Shown piece by piece: positions 25,394 through 34,969 of a stretch of 64,000 nucleotides of DNA. The notes beneath the pieces were generated by a model, which had not been told where the DNA came from, did no database searches, and saw nothing but the letters and a program-made list of their open reading frames with translations. The position numbers were made by a program, and so were the translations under genes. How positions within the stretch are numbered: position 1 is the stretch's first letter; every line of letters begins with the position of its first letter. The DNA is from CAWAND01 sp963783335 (GTDB lineage Bacteria; Chloroflexota; Anaerolineae; Anaerolineales; E44-bin32), in assembly GCA_963783335.1 (NCBI GenBank), contig CAWAND010000010.1:930001-994000 (forward strand), read 5' to 3'.

Positions 25394-26899
25394 TCAGTCA
25401 AGGTTGTACAGTTGGCCGTATTTGTGGCGCAGGTAGCGCAGGTAGGGCTGAGCGTTGAGGGCTTCGCCTGTGACCCGCTCGATCAACTCGGTGGGCTTGA
25501 ACTTGGCACCGTGCTGATGAATATTCGACCGCAGCCATTTCAGCAACTCTGTAAAATCGCCGGCGCCGATTTGTGCGTCGAGGTCAGGGAGATCTTGGTG
25601 AAGTTTCTCCCACCACTGACATGCGATCAAGTTGCCCAAGGCATAGGTTGGGAAGTAGCCGAAATACCCGATGGACCAGTGGATGTCTTGCAAGACCCCG
25701 TGCTGATGGTCCGGAGGCGTAATGCCGAGAAACTCTTCAGTGCGCTCATTCCAAGCGGCCGGTAGGTCCTCAACGGAAAGATCTCCGGTGAGCAGCGCCT
25801 GCTCCAGCTCAAAGCGGATCATGATATGCAAGTTGTAGGTCGCTTCGTCGGCTTCAACGCGAATCAGGGAATGTTCAACTTTGTTGACGGCCCGGTAGAA
25901 AGTGTCCAGCTCAACCGAGGCCAGTGTGTCGGGGAAGGTGTTCTGCAGTTCGGCATAGAAGTGCGACCAGAATGGGTGACTCCGTCCGACCAGGTTCTCC
26001 CACAAGCGAGACTGTGATTCATGAACTCCCAAAGAAGCACTATCTGCGAGGGGCGTGCGAGCGAACGCGGATGGGTATCCTTGCTCGTAGATGGCGTGTC
26101 CGGCTTCGTGCAAGGTGGCGAACAGCGCAGGAGAAAGGAAGTCTTCCTGAAAGCGGGTGGTGATACGGACGTCGCCCAGGCCGAAGGACGTGGTGAATGG
26201 GTGGGCGGATTCATCTTGGCGGCCGCGCTCAAAATCATAGCCAAACTGCTTGACCACGCTCTCGCCGAACGCCCATTGGGCGTCGATGGGGTAGTGCTGG
26301 TGAAGCACGGAGTCATCCGGCTGTGGCTTGTCAGCAATGGCCTGGACCAGGGCCACCTGCTGTTTTCGTAGGTCGGCGAAGATCTCGGTCACCTGGGCGG
26401 TGGTCATGCCGGGCTCATAGTCGTCCAAGAGCGGGTCGTAGATGTGATCGTAGGGTTCGAAGAAGCCTGCGTATTCTCGGCGAAGCTTGATGACTTCCGC
26501 CAGATGGGGTTTGAACGCCTCGAAATCTGACGTCGGTTTGGCAGCCTGCCAAGCCTGCTGGGCCAGGGAGGTCGCCCGGGCGAAAGCGCTCACCCAGGCA
26601 GAGGTCACCCGGGTTTCTTTGTCGAAGTCGCGGCCGACTTTCCAAACCAGCCGGGCGTCATCAGAGTCCGGATCGCTCTCGCCGACCGCCCCCCGCGCCG
26701 CTTCCAGCGCCTCACCCATGGCGGAGCTGGTGAACTTGTCGTGTGCCAACCGTTGCATGGTGGCAATCTGGTGCGAGCGATCATCGACGCCGCCGGGGGG
26801 CATCATCGTCTGCATATCCCAATCCAGCAGGGCGGACGTGTATCTGATATCGGCCACCTCGCCCACCAACTGGCGAAGCGTTTTGATTGGATCGGTCAT
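25394..26899 (-). CDS. M32-family metallocarboxypeptidase
   Basis: 501 residues from ATG 26899, with CAGGAG upstream. The zinc site HEAGH is in ATLHEAGHAIYEQG at about residue 265; other M32 hallmarks are HESQSRLWENLVGRS and the C-terminal YFPTYALGNLIACQ. It removes C-terminal residues from peptides in the cytoplasm. The longer frame from 27031 would run into serA and is not used. Confidence 0.93.
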   Translation of the reverse strand: MTDPIKTLRQLVGEVADIRYTSALLDWDMQTMMPPGGVDDRSHQIATMQRLAHDKFTSSAMGEALEAARGAVGESDPDSDDARLVWKVGRDFDKETRVTSAWVSAFARATSLAQQAWQAAKPTSDFEAFKPHLAEVIKLRREYAGFFEPYDHIYDPLLDDYEPGMTTAQVTEIFADLRKQQVALVQAIADKPQPDDSVLHQHYPIDAQWAFGESVVKQFGYDFERGRQDESAHPFTTSFGLGDVRITTRFQEDFLSPALFATLHEAGHAIYEQGYPSAFARTPLADSASLGVHESQSRLWENLVGRSHPFWSHFYAELQNTFPDTLASVELDTFYRAVNKVEHSLIRVEADEATYNLHIMIRFELEQALLTGDLSVEDLPAAWNERTEEFLGITPPDHQHGVLQDIHWSIGYFGYFPTYALGNLIACQWWEKLHQDLPDLDAQIGAGDFTELLKWLRSNIHQHGAKFKPTELIERVTGEALNAQPYLRYLRHKYGQLYNLD

Positions 26900-26927
26900 G
26901 AGTTCTCCTGATAAGGTGGGCCGCGCC

Positions 26928-27851
26928 CTAGGCGACCTGCCAGCGGAGCGAGGCGCCGTTGAGTGCTGCCAGAACCTCGTCAGCGATGTCGGTGGCGGCC
27001 CGAATCTGGGCCTCGATGGTCTGGGCGCCAAGGTGGGGTGTGGCGATCAGATTGGGATGCTTGAGCAGCGGAGCGTCACCCGGGGGTTCATTGGCAAAGA
27101 CGTCCAGTGCCGCCCCGGCGACTTGGCCGCTCTCCAGGGCCGCCAGGAGGGCTTCTTCATCGACCACCCCGCCGCGCGCAGCACACACCAATCGGACTCC
27201 AGGTTTCATCTGCCCCATGGCTTCGGCGCCGATCATGCCGCGGGTCTCTTCGGTCAATGGGACGTGCAGGCTGATGTAGTCCGCCCTCTCGAGCAGCCCC
27301 TCGCGTGAGACCGGCTCGGCAGATCGGCGTGCGATTTCTTCGTCAGGTATCAAGGGGTCATAGCCGATCACGTCCATACCCAGGGCGGCAGCCCGCTCTG
27401 CCACAGCGGCGCCGATGCGCCCCATGCCAAACACACCCAGGGTCTTGCCGCTTAGCTCGGATCCCTTGAGGGCTTTCTTCTCCCATCGGCCGTCGTGCAT
27501 GGCAGCGTTGGCCTGGGGGATGTGTCGGGCCATGGCCAGCATCAAACCCAGCGTCAGCTCTGCCACACTGTTTGTGGCCGCCATAGGGGCATTGACAACG
27601 ACAACCCCCAGCTCGCGGGCGGCGTCCAGGTCGATATTGTCGACGCCGACGCCAGCCCGGCCGACGACTTTCAGCTTCGGCCGGCCGCGTTCAAGCACCT
27701 GGCGCGTCACCTTGGTGGCGCTGCGCACGATCAGGGCGTCGACATCGCCCAGGCTGCCCAGCTCGGGATCCTTGACGACATCAGCTGTTGCGGAAAGGCG
27801 TTCCTCGCCCTCTTGGTGAAGGCTGTCAGCGATTAACACGCGCCAAGTCAT
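26928..27851 (-). CDS. serA: D-3-phosphoglycerate dehydrogenase-type 2-hydroxyacid dehydrogenase
   Basis: 307 residues. The NAD-binding motif GVFGMGRIGAAVA is at about 145-157. The catalytic Arg is in CAARGGVVDEEALL, Glu in the FANEPP region, and His in TPHLGAQT. Fits the first step of serine synthesis, but the regulatory ACT domain is absent (short form), so another 2-hydroxyacid is possible. The start ATG 27851 is preferred over GTG 27863, whose spacing to the SD is too short. A palindrome (27939-27956) lies about 90 bp upstream. Confidence 0.86.
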   Translation of the reverse strand: MTWRVLIADSLHQEGEERLSATADVVKDPELGSLGDVDALIVRSATKVTRQVLERGRPKLKVVGRAGVGVDNIDLDAARELGVVVVNAPMAATNSVAELTLGLMLAMARHIPQANAAMHDGRWEKKALKGSELSGKTLGVFGMGRIGAAVAERAAALGMDVIGYDPLIPDEEIARRSAEPVSREGLLERADYISLHVPLTEETRGMIGAEAMGQMKPGVRLVCAARGGVVDEEALLAALESGQVAGAALDVFANEPPGDAPLLKHPNLIATPHLGAQTIEAQIRAATDIADEVLAALNGASLRWQVA

Positions 27852-27938
27852 AAACGGTAGCACTCTCCTGGGTTGCGTTTCAAGGGGCTATTGTACCTTG
27901 CTCAAACGCGCCGGCCGAGGGATGTCTCCCCCGGTCGA

Positions 27939-27956
27939 TTGTGAAGAATATCATAA
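27939..27956. promoter_or_regulatory. Palindrome TTGTGA-AGAATA-TCATAA
   Basis: One mismatch from the recurrent TTGTGA-N6-TCACAA. It lies in the 112-bp gap between rpiB and serA, upstream of serA. On the minus strand the spacer reads TATTCT, which could serve as a weak -10. Confidence 0.5.
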
Positions 27957-27963
27957 GCTGGGT

Positions 27964-28437
27964 TCAGTCGGTCGGTTCGGGGGGTGGCGGGGACCGGTAG
28001 GCGAGGTCGAGGGCATTCACAGCCGCCAGGCAGGCATCGTCATCAGGGTTAGGTTGATAGGTTGTCTCAAACCACGAATCGAGGATTTCCTTCGCTACGG
28101 GAAGGGAGGTGAGGCGCAGCGACAAACACAGGATGTTGGCGTTGTTCCACAGGCGGGCGCCGCGGGCGGTTTCGGCGTCAGCGCACAGTGCCGCCCGGAT
28201 ACCGGGGACCTTGTTGGCGGCCAAGCTGACGCCGGTGCCTGTCCAACAGAACAGGATGCCTTCGGCCGCTTGCCCTCCGGCCACGGCCTCGGCCACGGCG
28301 CGGGCCACGGTCGCCCACGTTTCGGGCTGATCAGCCAGCGGGCCGAAGGGAATCACATCATGGCCGCGACGCTGCAGATCGGCGACGACGTCTTGGGTCA
28401 GCTCGGACCTTTCGTCTGAACCGATGGCAATTCTCAC
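27964..28437 (-). CDS. rpiB: Ribose-5-phosphate isomerase B family protein
   Basis: 157 residues from a GTG at 28437 with SD GGGAGGTG 8 nt upstream; the longer frame from 28614 runs into the neighbour. It has the RpiB core GTGVSLAANKVPGIRAALC and WNNANILCLSLR. The catalytic Cys is in ILFCWTGTG, as in other RpiB enzymes. Interconverts ribose-5-P and ribulose-5-P, or a related aldose such as allose-6-P or galactose-6-P. Confidence 0.9.
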   Translation of the reverse strand: MRIAIGSDERSELTQDVVADLQRRGHDVIPFGPLADQPETWATVARAVAEAVAGGQAAEGILFCWTGTGVSLAANKVPGIRAALCADAETARGARLWNNANILCLSLRLTSLPVAKEILDSWFETTYQPNPDDDACLAAVNALDLAYRSPPPPEPTD

Positions 28438-28508
28438 AATGCACCTCCCAGGCGGCCAGGTCTCCGGCTGGTCCCGCTGCCCGTCAAACCGTCGAAAAGT
28501 TGTCCTGG

Positions 28509-30455
28509 CTAGGGACCGATCTCCAGGGTGGTGACCACCGGCCGGTGGTCCGAGGCGGTCGTGGCAGGGACGTGGGCCGAGGTCGCCCGGATGTCGGGTG
28601 TGTGCCAGATCCAATCGATGCGCTCATAAGGGTTGGTCGAGGAGAAGGTGAAACCATCCCCTTCCCCCGCCTCACGCCAGGAATCCACCAGGCCTGCCTG
28701 CGAGAAGAGCTCCATTTCGGGGTCTCCAGGTTGGGCGTTCATGTCGCCCATCACCAGGCTGAAGGGCCGCTGACCCCAGAAATCCACCAGCACCGGCACC
28801 TGAAGCAGGCGCACGTCGTGATCAGCTTCAAGGTGGTGGAGATGGGTGGCGATGACCTGCAGCGGTTCGGGGCCGCCGACATCCACTCGGGCCCACAGAT
28901 AACCGCGCGTGATCAAGGTGTGGCTCACAGGAAGCGAACCGAAACCGGTCTGGAGCACCGGGTCGTGGGTGAGGATCGCGTTTCCCCACACGGGATCTTC
29001 GGTTCCTTTGAACAAGATGGGCATGTCCAGGCGGCGTGACAACCAGAAGACAAGATCGGTCGAGCCGTCGATCAGCCAGCCGCGTGAGACTTCGTTCAGC
29101 GTGATGATATCCGCTCCGCTGGCTTCGATGGCCTGGGCGATCGCTTCCGGATCCTGCCGTCCTGCGGCGCTGTAGGCGGAATGGATGTTGTAGGTCATGA
29201 CGGTCACCGGCGAACCGGCCGGCGTATGTGTGGCGGGCGCTCCCCCCAAGGCGATCATGGTTGCCAGGGGAAGAGCCAAAAGGGCTATGCCGCACGTCAG
29301 GGCCGTGCGGTCAGCCCAGGGGGTCCTTCCCTGCTGCTGAACTCGGCTGATGCCCCACACGACTGCCAAACCGAACAGGACACCGGACACGGGCGGGATA
29401 GCGTCGCGCGGGATTCCGACGTTGATGTCCATCGATGCGTAGTAGACGAAGGCCAACAGCACAAAGAACAGCAATCCCACGCCCAGGCTGACGGTGGTAG
29501 GGGTCAGCCCTGGCCGGTCACCGCTGCTGTTCAAGCTGGCGATGACGGACCACGCCCAACCCATCAGGAACTGGCCAATCCCCAGGATCACCAAAAAGGC
29601 CGGCCCGGGCTGATCGGCCGATGAGATCGCGATGCCCAGATAGGCGAGCACGACGAAGGCAAGCAGGTAGCGGAAGGTGTATGGCCTCGAAAAGCCCCAA
29701 ACGGCTCCCAAGATGGCCAGCAGGTTACCGATCATGACCATGAGAAAGGCCATCTGCGCCTGAATGCCGGCCACCTCTGCGGTCCAACCCAGATTCTGGA
29801 AGATCAGCGCCTGAACAAGGAGGAATGGCCCCAAACCGAACAGAGCCAGGGCATCCCCCCAGCCGTTCTCCGAGACCGGCCGCCCGGCCGAAAACGGCTC
29901 CCGGCGCAGGCTCCAGAAGATCAAGGCCACCAGTAGAATCGTCACTCCGGTCGTCCACACCCCAGGCGTCCAGCTCAGGTCCAAGGTACCGTTGGCGCCT
30001 TTGATGGCTGTGTCGAGGCTGAGCCCGAGCCACAGGCCGAAAGCCCAGCGCGGGCCGGCTTCCAGACCGCGTTGGGCGCGCAGGTGGCCGAACCAGACCG
30101 GCAAGAAGAGGGCGAACAGCGCCGTACCTATCAGGCTGAGCCAGAGATCGACCGGTGGGCTTGAGACCAGCTGCTCCGCCAGTCTGGCGAGTGCCACACC
30201 GCCGGCCGTAAACCAGAGTGAGCGACGCGGGCCGAGCAATCGCCAAAGAACGGCGGCCAGAAACCCCACCGCGAATGTGACAAGAGCGTAGACAGCAAGC
30301 GATGTCGAAGGCAGCCCCACCGTGTCCTTGAGGTACCATGCCAGGCTGGGGAAGAAGACCCTCAGCGTTTGGAGGCCGGCGGTGATGACCAGAGCGGGCA
30401 AGATGTATCCCAAAAAGACACGGCGGTCCACCAGACCGCGCAACGCGATGTTCAT
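28509..30455 (-). CDS. Membrane-tethered endonuclease/exonuclease/phosphatase-family protein
   Basis: 648 residues from ATG 30455, with AAGGAG upstream. The first ~400 residues form about twelve transmembrane helices. The last ~240 are an EEP domain with VMTYNIHSAY, a Glu in TLNEVSRGW, MGDMNAQPGDPE, RIDWIW and a final SDHRPVV. The active domain follows the last helix, probably on the outer face. Substrates of the superfamily include nucleic acids, phosphoinositides and sphingomyelin; here it is unknown. Confidence 0.8.
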   Translation of the reverse strand: MNIALRGLVDRRVFLGYILPALVITAGLQTLRVFFPSLAWYLKDTVGLPSTSLAVYALVTFAVGFLAAVLWRLLGPRRSLWFTAGGVALARLAEQLVSSPPVDLWLSLIGTALFALFLPVWFGHLRAQRGLEAGPRWAFGLWLGLSLDTAIKGANGTLDLSWTPGVWTTGVTILLVALIFWSLRREPFSAGRPVSENGWGDALALFGLGPFLLVQALIFQNLGWTAEVAGIQAQMAFLMVMIGNLLAILGAVWGFSRPYTFRYLLAFVVLAYLGIAISSADQPGPAFLVILGIGQFLMGWAWSVIASLNSSGDRPGLTPTTVSLGVGLLFFVLLAFVYYASMDINVGIPRDAIPPVSGVLFGLAVVWGISRVQQQGRTPWADRTALTCGIALLALPLATMIALGGAPATHTPAGSPVTVMTYNIHSAYSAAGRQDPEAIAQAIEASGADIITLNEVSRGWLIDGSTDLVFWLSRRLDMPILFKGTEDPVWGNAILTHDPVLQTGFGSLPVSHTLITRGYLWARVDVGGPEPLQVIATHLHHLEADHDVRLLQVPVLVDFWGQRPFSLVMGDMNAQPGDPEMELFSQAGLVDSWREAGEGDGFTFSSTNPYERIDWIWHTPDIRATSAHVPATTASDHRPVVTTLEIGP

Positions 30456-30607
30456 CGTAGCTCCTTCACTCCCTCGGTCGGGAGAGCGTAGCAATCCCAT
30501 CCAAAAAGGTCAACCCTTGCCAACCGGGAATTCCCGCCGTGGGCGTAGCGCATGGGCGCCCAAGGGGATTGTGGGATAATAGTCCACCTCAACCCAGGAG
30601 GCGAACC

Positions 30608-31891
30608 TTGGATTTTGAAACCATCTGCATCCTCGGTCTGGGCTACATCGGTCTGCCGACCGCCAGCACATTTGCCACGCAAGGCGTGGACGTCGTGGGG
30701 GTGGACGTCAACCAGGGTGTGGTTGACATGCTGAAGGCTGGTCAGACGCACATCCAGGAGCCGGGGCTGCGCACGCTGGTGCAGGCAGCTGTCGCTTCCG
30801 GTCACCTGGAAATCGCCGACAGCCCGGCCCCTGCCGATGCCTTCATTATCGCTGTGCCGACCCCAATCCTGCCAGACAAGCGGGCGGACCTGAGCTTCGT
30901 GAAGGCGGCCGCGACGTCCATCGCCCCTCATCTCCGGCCGGGGAATCTGGTGGTGCTGGAGTTGACCTGCCCGCCCAGGACGACGGTCGACCTGCTGGCG
31001 CCATTGTTGGCCGAATCCGGATTGTCCCCCGGACAGGACTTCCACCTGGCCTATACCCCTGAACGGGTGCTTCCGGGCAAGATCTTGCGCGAGTTGATCG
31101 AGAATCCACGCGTGATCGGCGGCATCGACCAGGCTTCTGCGGAGGCAGGACGAGATCTGTACCGGCTGTTTGTGCGGGGTGAGATACTGCTGACTGATTC
31201 CACGACGGCCGAGCTGGTCAAGTTGATGGAGAACACCTACCGTGATGTCAACATCGCCGCCGCCAATGAGTTTGCCCGGCTGGCGGAGCACCTTGAGGTG
31301 GACGTGTGGCAGGCGATCGATTTCGCCAGCCGGCACCCGAGGGTCAAGATCCTGCGCCCGGGCCCGGGGGTCGGCGGCCACTGCATCAGCATCGACCCCT
31401 GGTTCTTGGTGGAATCTGCGCCCGAGTTGACGCCTCTGATCCAAACGGCTCGTCAGGTCAATGACGAGCAGCCGAGCCACGCCGTCGAGCTGATCAGAAG
31501 AGCCCTTGGCGGCGATGTGGCCGGCAAGCGGATTGCTGCCTTGGGCCTGGCCTACAAGGCCGATGTGGATGACCTGCGCGAAAGCCCGGCGGTGGCCGTG
31601 GTGCGACAGTTGGTGTCCCAGGGGGCGAAGGTCGCCACCTACGATCCGGCGGCACCCAAGGCCTCGGTGGAAGGCGCACGCGTGGCGAACTCGGCCAAGG
31701 ACTGCGTAAAGGGGGCGGAGGCCATTGTCCTGCTGGTGGATCACCATGAGTTCCTGAACCTCAAGCCAGGTGAGGTGGCATCCTGGCTGACCGGCCGCAC
31801 GGCCGTGGACACACGCGGGGTTTGGAACCGAGAGAGCTGGCGGGCGGCCGGATGGAAACTGCATATTTTGGGTGTCGGTGGTGATGCCTGA
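30608..31891 (+). CDS. wecC: UDP-N-acetyl-D-mannosaminuronate-type dehydrogenase
   Basis: 427 residues. UDP-sugar 6-dehydrogenase: N-terminal NAD domain GLGYIGLPTAS; catalytic Cys in PGVGGHCISIDPWFL at about residue 260; C-terminal UDP-binding domain ALGLAYKADVDDLRESPA. Paired with wecB it should convert UDP-ManNAc to UDP-ManNAcA for a surface polymer. The start is TTG 30608, with CAGGAGG 10 nt upstream and GATAAT at 30575-30580. First gene of the first polysaccharide operon. Confidence 0.93.
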   Translation: MDFETICILGLGYIGLPTASTFATQGVDVVGVDVNQGVVDMLKAGQTHIQEPGLRTLVQAAVASGHLEIADSPAPADAFIIAVPTPILPDKRADLSFVKAAATSIAPHLRPGNLVVLELTCPPRTTVDLLAPLLAESGLSPGQDFHLAYTPERVLPGKILRELIENPRVIGGIDQASAEAGRDLYRLFVRGEILLTDSTTAELVKLMENTYRDVNIAAANEFARLAEHLEVDVWQAIDFASRHPRVKILRPGPGVGGHCISIDPWFLVESAPELTPLIQTARQVNDEQPSHAVELIRRALGGDVAGKRIAALGLAYKADVDDLRESPAVAVVRQLVSQGAKVATYDPAAPKASVEGARVANSAKDCVKGAEAIVLLVDHHEFLNLKPGEVASWLTGRTAVDTRGVWNRESWRAAGWKLHILGVGGDA

Positions 31892-33026
31892 TAGACCCCT
31901 GAAGGTTCTGTCGATATTTGGCACGCGCCCGGAGGCCGTTAAAATGGCTCCGGTCGTTAAGGCGCTGTCCAACCAGGACGGGGTCACGAGCCGCGTATGT
32001 GTGACGGCGCAGCATCGCGAGATGCTTGATCAGGTCCTTAATCTCTTTGATATCGTGCCTGATCTCGACCTGGACTTGATGCGCCCCGGCCAGACGCTGG
32101 CGGAGCTGACAGCAGCCGTGTTCAGCGGGCTCGACCCTGTGCTTCGGGACGAGGCGCCTGACTGGGTGCTTGTCCAAGGGGACACCACCACCGTCATGGC
32201 GGCTTCCCTGCTGGCCTTCTATCATCATGTCCGGGTCGGCCACGTCGAAGCCGGCCTGCGGACCGGCGACAAATGGCATCCGTTTCCGGAGGAAATCAAC
32301 CGGCGTATCGCTGGCGTGACGGCCGATTTGCACTTTGCGCCCACGGCGAAGGCAAAGGAGAATCTGCTTCGGGAGGGTGTGCCGCCGTCGAGCGTGGTTG
32401 TGACCGGCAACCCGGTGATCGATGCCTTGCGTATGATCGTCGATCGCCCCTACGATCTGGATTCTGGTCCCCTGGCAGCGCTCCCGGCTGATCGCCGCTG
32501 GGTGGTGGTGACCGCTCACCGGCGCGAGAGTTTGGGCCGGCCCATGGAATTGATCTTCACCATGCTGCGCGAGCTGGCGGAGGAGTTCCAGGACGATATC
32601 CACTTGATCTATCCGGTCCACCTCAACCCTCGGGTGCAGGAGCCCGCCCATCGCATTCTGGGCGGATTGCCCAATTTGAGGTTGGTCGATCCCCTTGACT
32701 ACCAACCTATGTTGCAGCTCATGCGGCGGGCGGCCTTGATCATGACGGACTCGGGTGGGATCCAGGAAGAAGGCACAGCGTTGGGCGTGCCGGTGCTGGT
32801 CATGCGAGATACGACGGAGCGGCCTGAGGCCATCGAGGCCGGCAATGCGCGTCTGGTCGGGACGGAACCAGACGCCATCCTGAATGCGGCGCGCCGGGTG
32901 CTGAGCGACCCAGACGTCCACGCCGAAATGTCCCACAGTTCGGACCTGTTCGGTGACGGCCATGCTGCCGAGCGCATTGTGGCGGGGCTGATGTCGGCCG
33001 CCAGCGCGTCTCCAGGCTCGAGCTAG
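31884..33026 (+). CDS. wecB: Non-hydrolysing UDP-N-acetylglucosamine 2-epimerase
   Basis: 380 residues from ATG 31884, overlapping the wecC stop by 8 bp. Signature motifs: FGTRPEAVKMAPVV, VQGDTTTVMA, HVEAGLRTG, FPEEINRRI, VTAHRRES and MTDSGGIQEEG. Converts UDP-GlcNAc to UDP-ManNAc, the substrate of the preceding dehydrogenase. Confidence 0.96.
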   Translation: MPDRPLKVLSIFGTRPEAVKMAPVVKALSNQDGVTSRVCVTAQHREMLDQVLNLFDIVPDLDLDLMRPGQTLAELTAAVFSGLDPVLRDEAPDWVLVQGDTTTVMAASLLAFYHHVRVGHVEAGLRTGDKWHPFPEEINRRIAGVTADLHFAPTAKAKENLLREGVPPSSVVVTGNPVIDALRMIVDRPYDLDSGPLAALPADRRWVVVTAHRRESLGRPMELIFTMLRELAEEFQDDIHLIYPVHLNPRVQEPAHRILGGLPNLRLVDPLDYQPMLQLMRRAALIMTDSGGIQEEGTALGVPVLVMRDTTERPEAIEAGNARLVGTEPDAILNAARRVLSDPDVHAEMSHSSDLFGDGHAAERIVAGLMSAASASPGSS

Positions 33027-33054
33027 GGCCTCGAAGCACCTCTGAGGATGCCTC

Positions 33055-34086
33055 GTGGATAAGCGGATCAGCCGCCGCCTGTGCCTGATACCTCACGTGC
33101 CAGGGCACGCCGGGCCGGCGGCTTTTCAAAGCCGGCTCGCCCTGGGGCTGGAGCGCCGCGGAATTGAGGTCACGTTTGACGCCGCTGCTCAGGACTTGGA
33201 TGCCGTCTTGGTCAATGGCGGGACGCGCCACCTTCGCCGGCTGCGTCAGCTGCGGGCGCGAGGCCTGCCTGTGATCCAGCGGCTGGATGGCATGAATTGG
33301 ATCCACCGACGACGCCGTACGGGCGCTGTCCATTTCCTGCGGGCAGAACTCAACAATCTCAATCTGCGCTTGATTCGCCGTCGATTCAGCGATGGCCAGG
33401 TCTATCAGAGCCAATTCTCGCAGGCCTGGTGGCTCCGAGTCGGAGGGCAGATCCAGAAACCGGCCAAGGTGGTGTACAACGGCGTGCCACTGGATGACTA
33501 CACACCTGGCAGCGGCACAGCCCGCACGCCGGATTGCATCCGGCTGGCTGTAATCGAGGGTCGCCTGGCAGGCGGGTACGAAATCGGATTGGAATGGGCG
33601 CTGGGCCTGGCGGCCGGCCTGAGCCGTCAAGCCCACAAACGCGTCGAGTTGCTGATTGCCGGTATGGCGCAGCCCGAGGTCATCCCGAAAGCGCCTGGCG
33701 ACGGGGTTGAGGTCCACTGGCTGGGCGAGGTGGCTCCGGAAGCGATCCCAGACCTGGATCGCTCGGCTGACCTGTTGTTCGCGGCCGACCTGCATCCCGC
33801 CTGTCCCAACAGCGTGATCGAAGCCATGGCATGCGGCCTGCCGGTGGTCTCCTATGACACGGGAGCGCTTCCCGAGATGGTGGTGGGAGATGCGGGGCGA
33901 TTGGCGGCGTATGGAAGCGATTCTTGGCGGGTTGAGCCTCCTGATGCGGGCTCCCTGCTCGATGCGGCACTGGAAGTTCTCGCCGAGCCCGATCGCTTTC
34001 GCAAGGGCGCACGCCGGCGTGCCGAGGAGGCTTTCGGGTTGGAGCGTACGGTGGAGGGCTATCTGGCGGCCCTGGGCTGGGCTTAG
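33055..34086 (+). CDS. GT4-type glycosyltransferase
   Basis: 343 residues, GT-B fold. The donor-binding half carries HPACPNSVIEAMACGLPVVS, with the EX7E-like pair ending in E of ALPEM. The N-terminus has the acceptor-side PGHAGPAAFQSRLALGLE. GTG start. Acts in assembly of the polysaccharide repeat unit; sugar specificity unknown. Confidence 0.85.
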   Translation: MDKRISRRLCLIPHVPGHAGPAAFQSRLALGLERRGIEVTFDAAAQDLDAVLVNGGTRHLRRLRQLRARGLPVIQRLDGMNWIHRRRRTGAVHFLRAELNNLNLRLIRRRFSDGQVYQSQFSQAWWLRVGGQIQKPAKVVYNGVPLDDYTPGSGTARTPDCIRLAVIEGRLAGGYEIGLEWALGLAAGLSRQAHKRVELLIAGMAQPEVIPKAPGDGVEVHWLGEVAPEAIPDLDRSADLLFAADLHPACPNSVIEAMACGLPVVSYDTGALPEMVVGDAGRLAAYGSDSWRVEPPDAGSLLDAALEVLAEPDRFRKGARRRAEEAFGLERTVEGYLAALGWA

Positions 34087-34093
34087 GCGCGAT

Positions 34094-34969
34094 ATGAGGC
34101 CTTCCCTGCTCCGATTGGCGGCCTGGTTGGCCGATGCGCTGCCCCTGCGACTGAGAATGAGGCTCTACAGGTTGGGGCCGATTTCAAGGGCCCTGCGAAG
34201 CGCCCTCAACCGTGCGGCGCCAGAAGGTCTGACCGAAGTCACGGTGGCGGCCGGCCCCATGAAAGGCATCCGGCTGATGCTCGATCTGCAGACCGAGAAG
34301 GACCTGTGGTTGGGCAACTACGAACCTGAGCTGCTGGCGATGCTGCAGGCGGCCATGCCGGCCGGTGGTGTGGCTTTCGATGTGGGCGCCAACCTCGGGC
34401 TGATCAGCTTGACGCTGGCCGAAAAGGTTGGTTCGGAGGGCCAGGTGGTGGCCTTCGAGGCTTTGCCGGCGAACGTCGAGAGGCTACGCGCAAATCTGGC
34501 GTTGAATGCCTGCGGCGGACGAGTTCGGGTGGAGGCGGCAGCGGTCGGGGCGGCGACGGGGGAGTCGGTCTTCTTGGTTCACCGTTCGGGGGGGATGGGT
34601 AAACTGGGCGGATCAGCTGGCCGGCATGAGACGTACGATGAGGAGATCCCCGTTCGCGTGGTCAGCCTCGACGACTATGTTTTCGAGCAAGAGCACCTCC
34701 CACCGTCATTGATCAAGATTGATGTTGAAGGCGGCGAAGGGATGGTGCTGCAAGGGGCCGAAAGGCTGCTGGTGGAGCAGCTGCCGACTCTATTGATTGA
34801 ACTTCATGGCCCTGAAGCGGCCTTGAGTGTGTGGGAACAACTGGTGCGGTTTGGCTATACCGTGCGTGAGTTGAAGCCCGGCTTGCCGCAGGTCGATGCA
34901 CCCAGCGCATTGGGATGGAAGGCTTACACCGTGGCTGTCCCACCTGCACGAGACGGGGAACGCGTATGA
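34094..34969 (+). CDS. FkbM-family methyltransferase
   Basis: 291 residues from ATG 34094; the longer frame starting inside the preceding gene is rejected. SAM-binding motif VAFDVGANLGLISLTLAEKV at about 94-113, then VVAFEALPANVERLRANLAL, LDDYVF and LIKIDVEGGEGMVLQGAE, the FkbM signature. Likely O-methylates a sugar of the polymer. ATGA overlap with the next glycosyltransferase. Confidence 0.9.
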   Translation: MRPSLLRLAAWLADALPLRLRMRLYRLGPISRALRSALNRAAPEGLTEVTVAAGPMKGIRLMLDLQTEKDLWLGNYEPELLAMLQAAMPAGGVAFDVGANLGLISLTLAEKVGSEGQVVAFEALPANVERLRANLALNACGGRVRVEAAAVGAATGESVFLVHRSGGMGKLGGSAGRHETYDEEIPVRVVSLDDYVFEQEHLPPSLIKIDVEGGEGMVLQGAERLLVEQLPTLLIELHGPEAALSVWEQLVRFGYTVRELKPGLPQVDAPSALGWKAYTVAVPPARDGERV

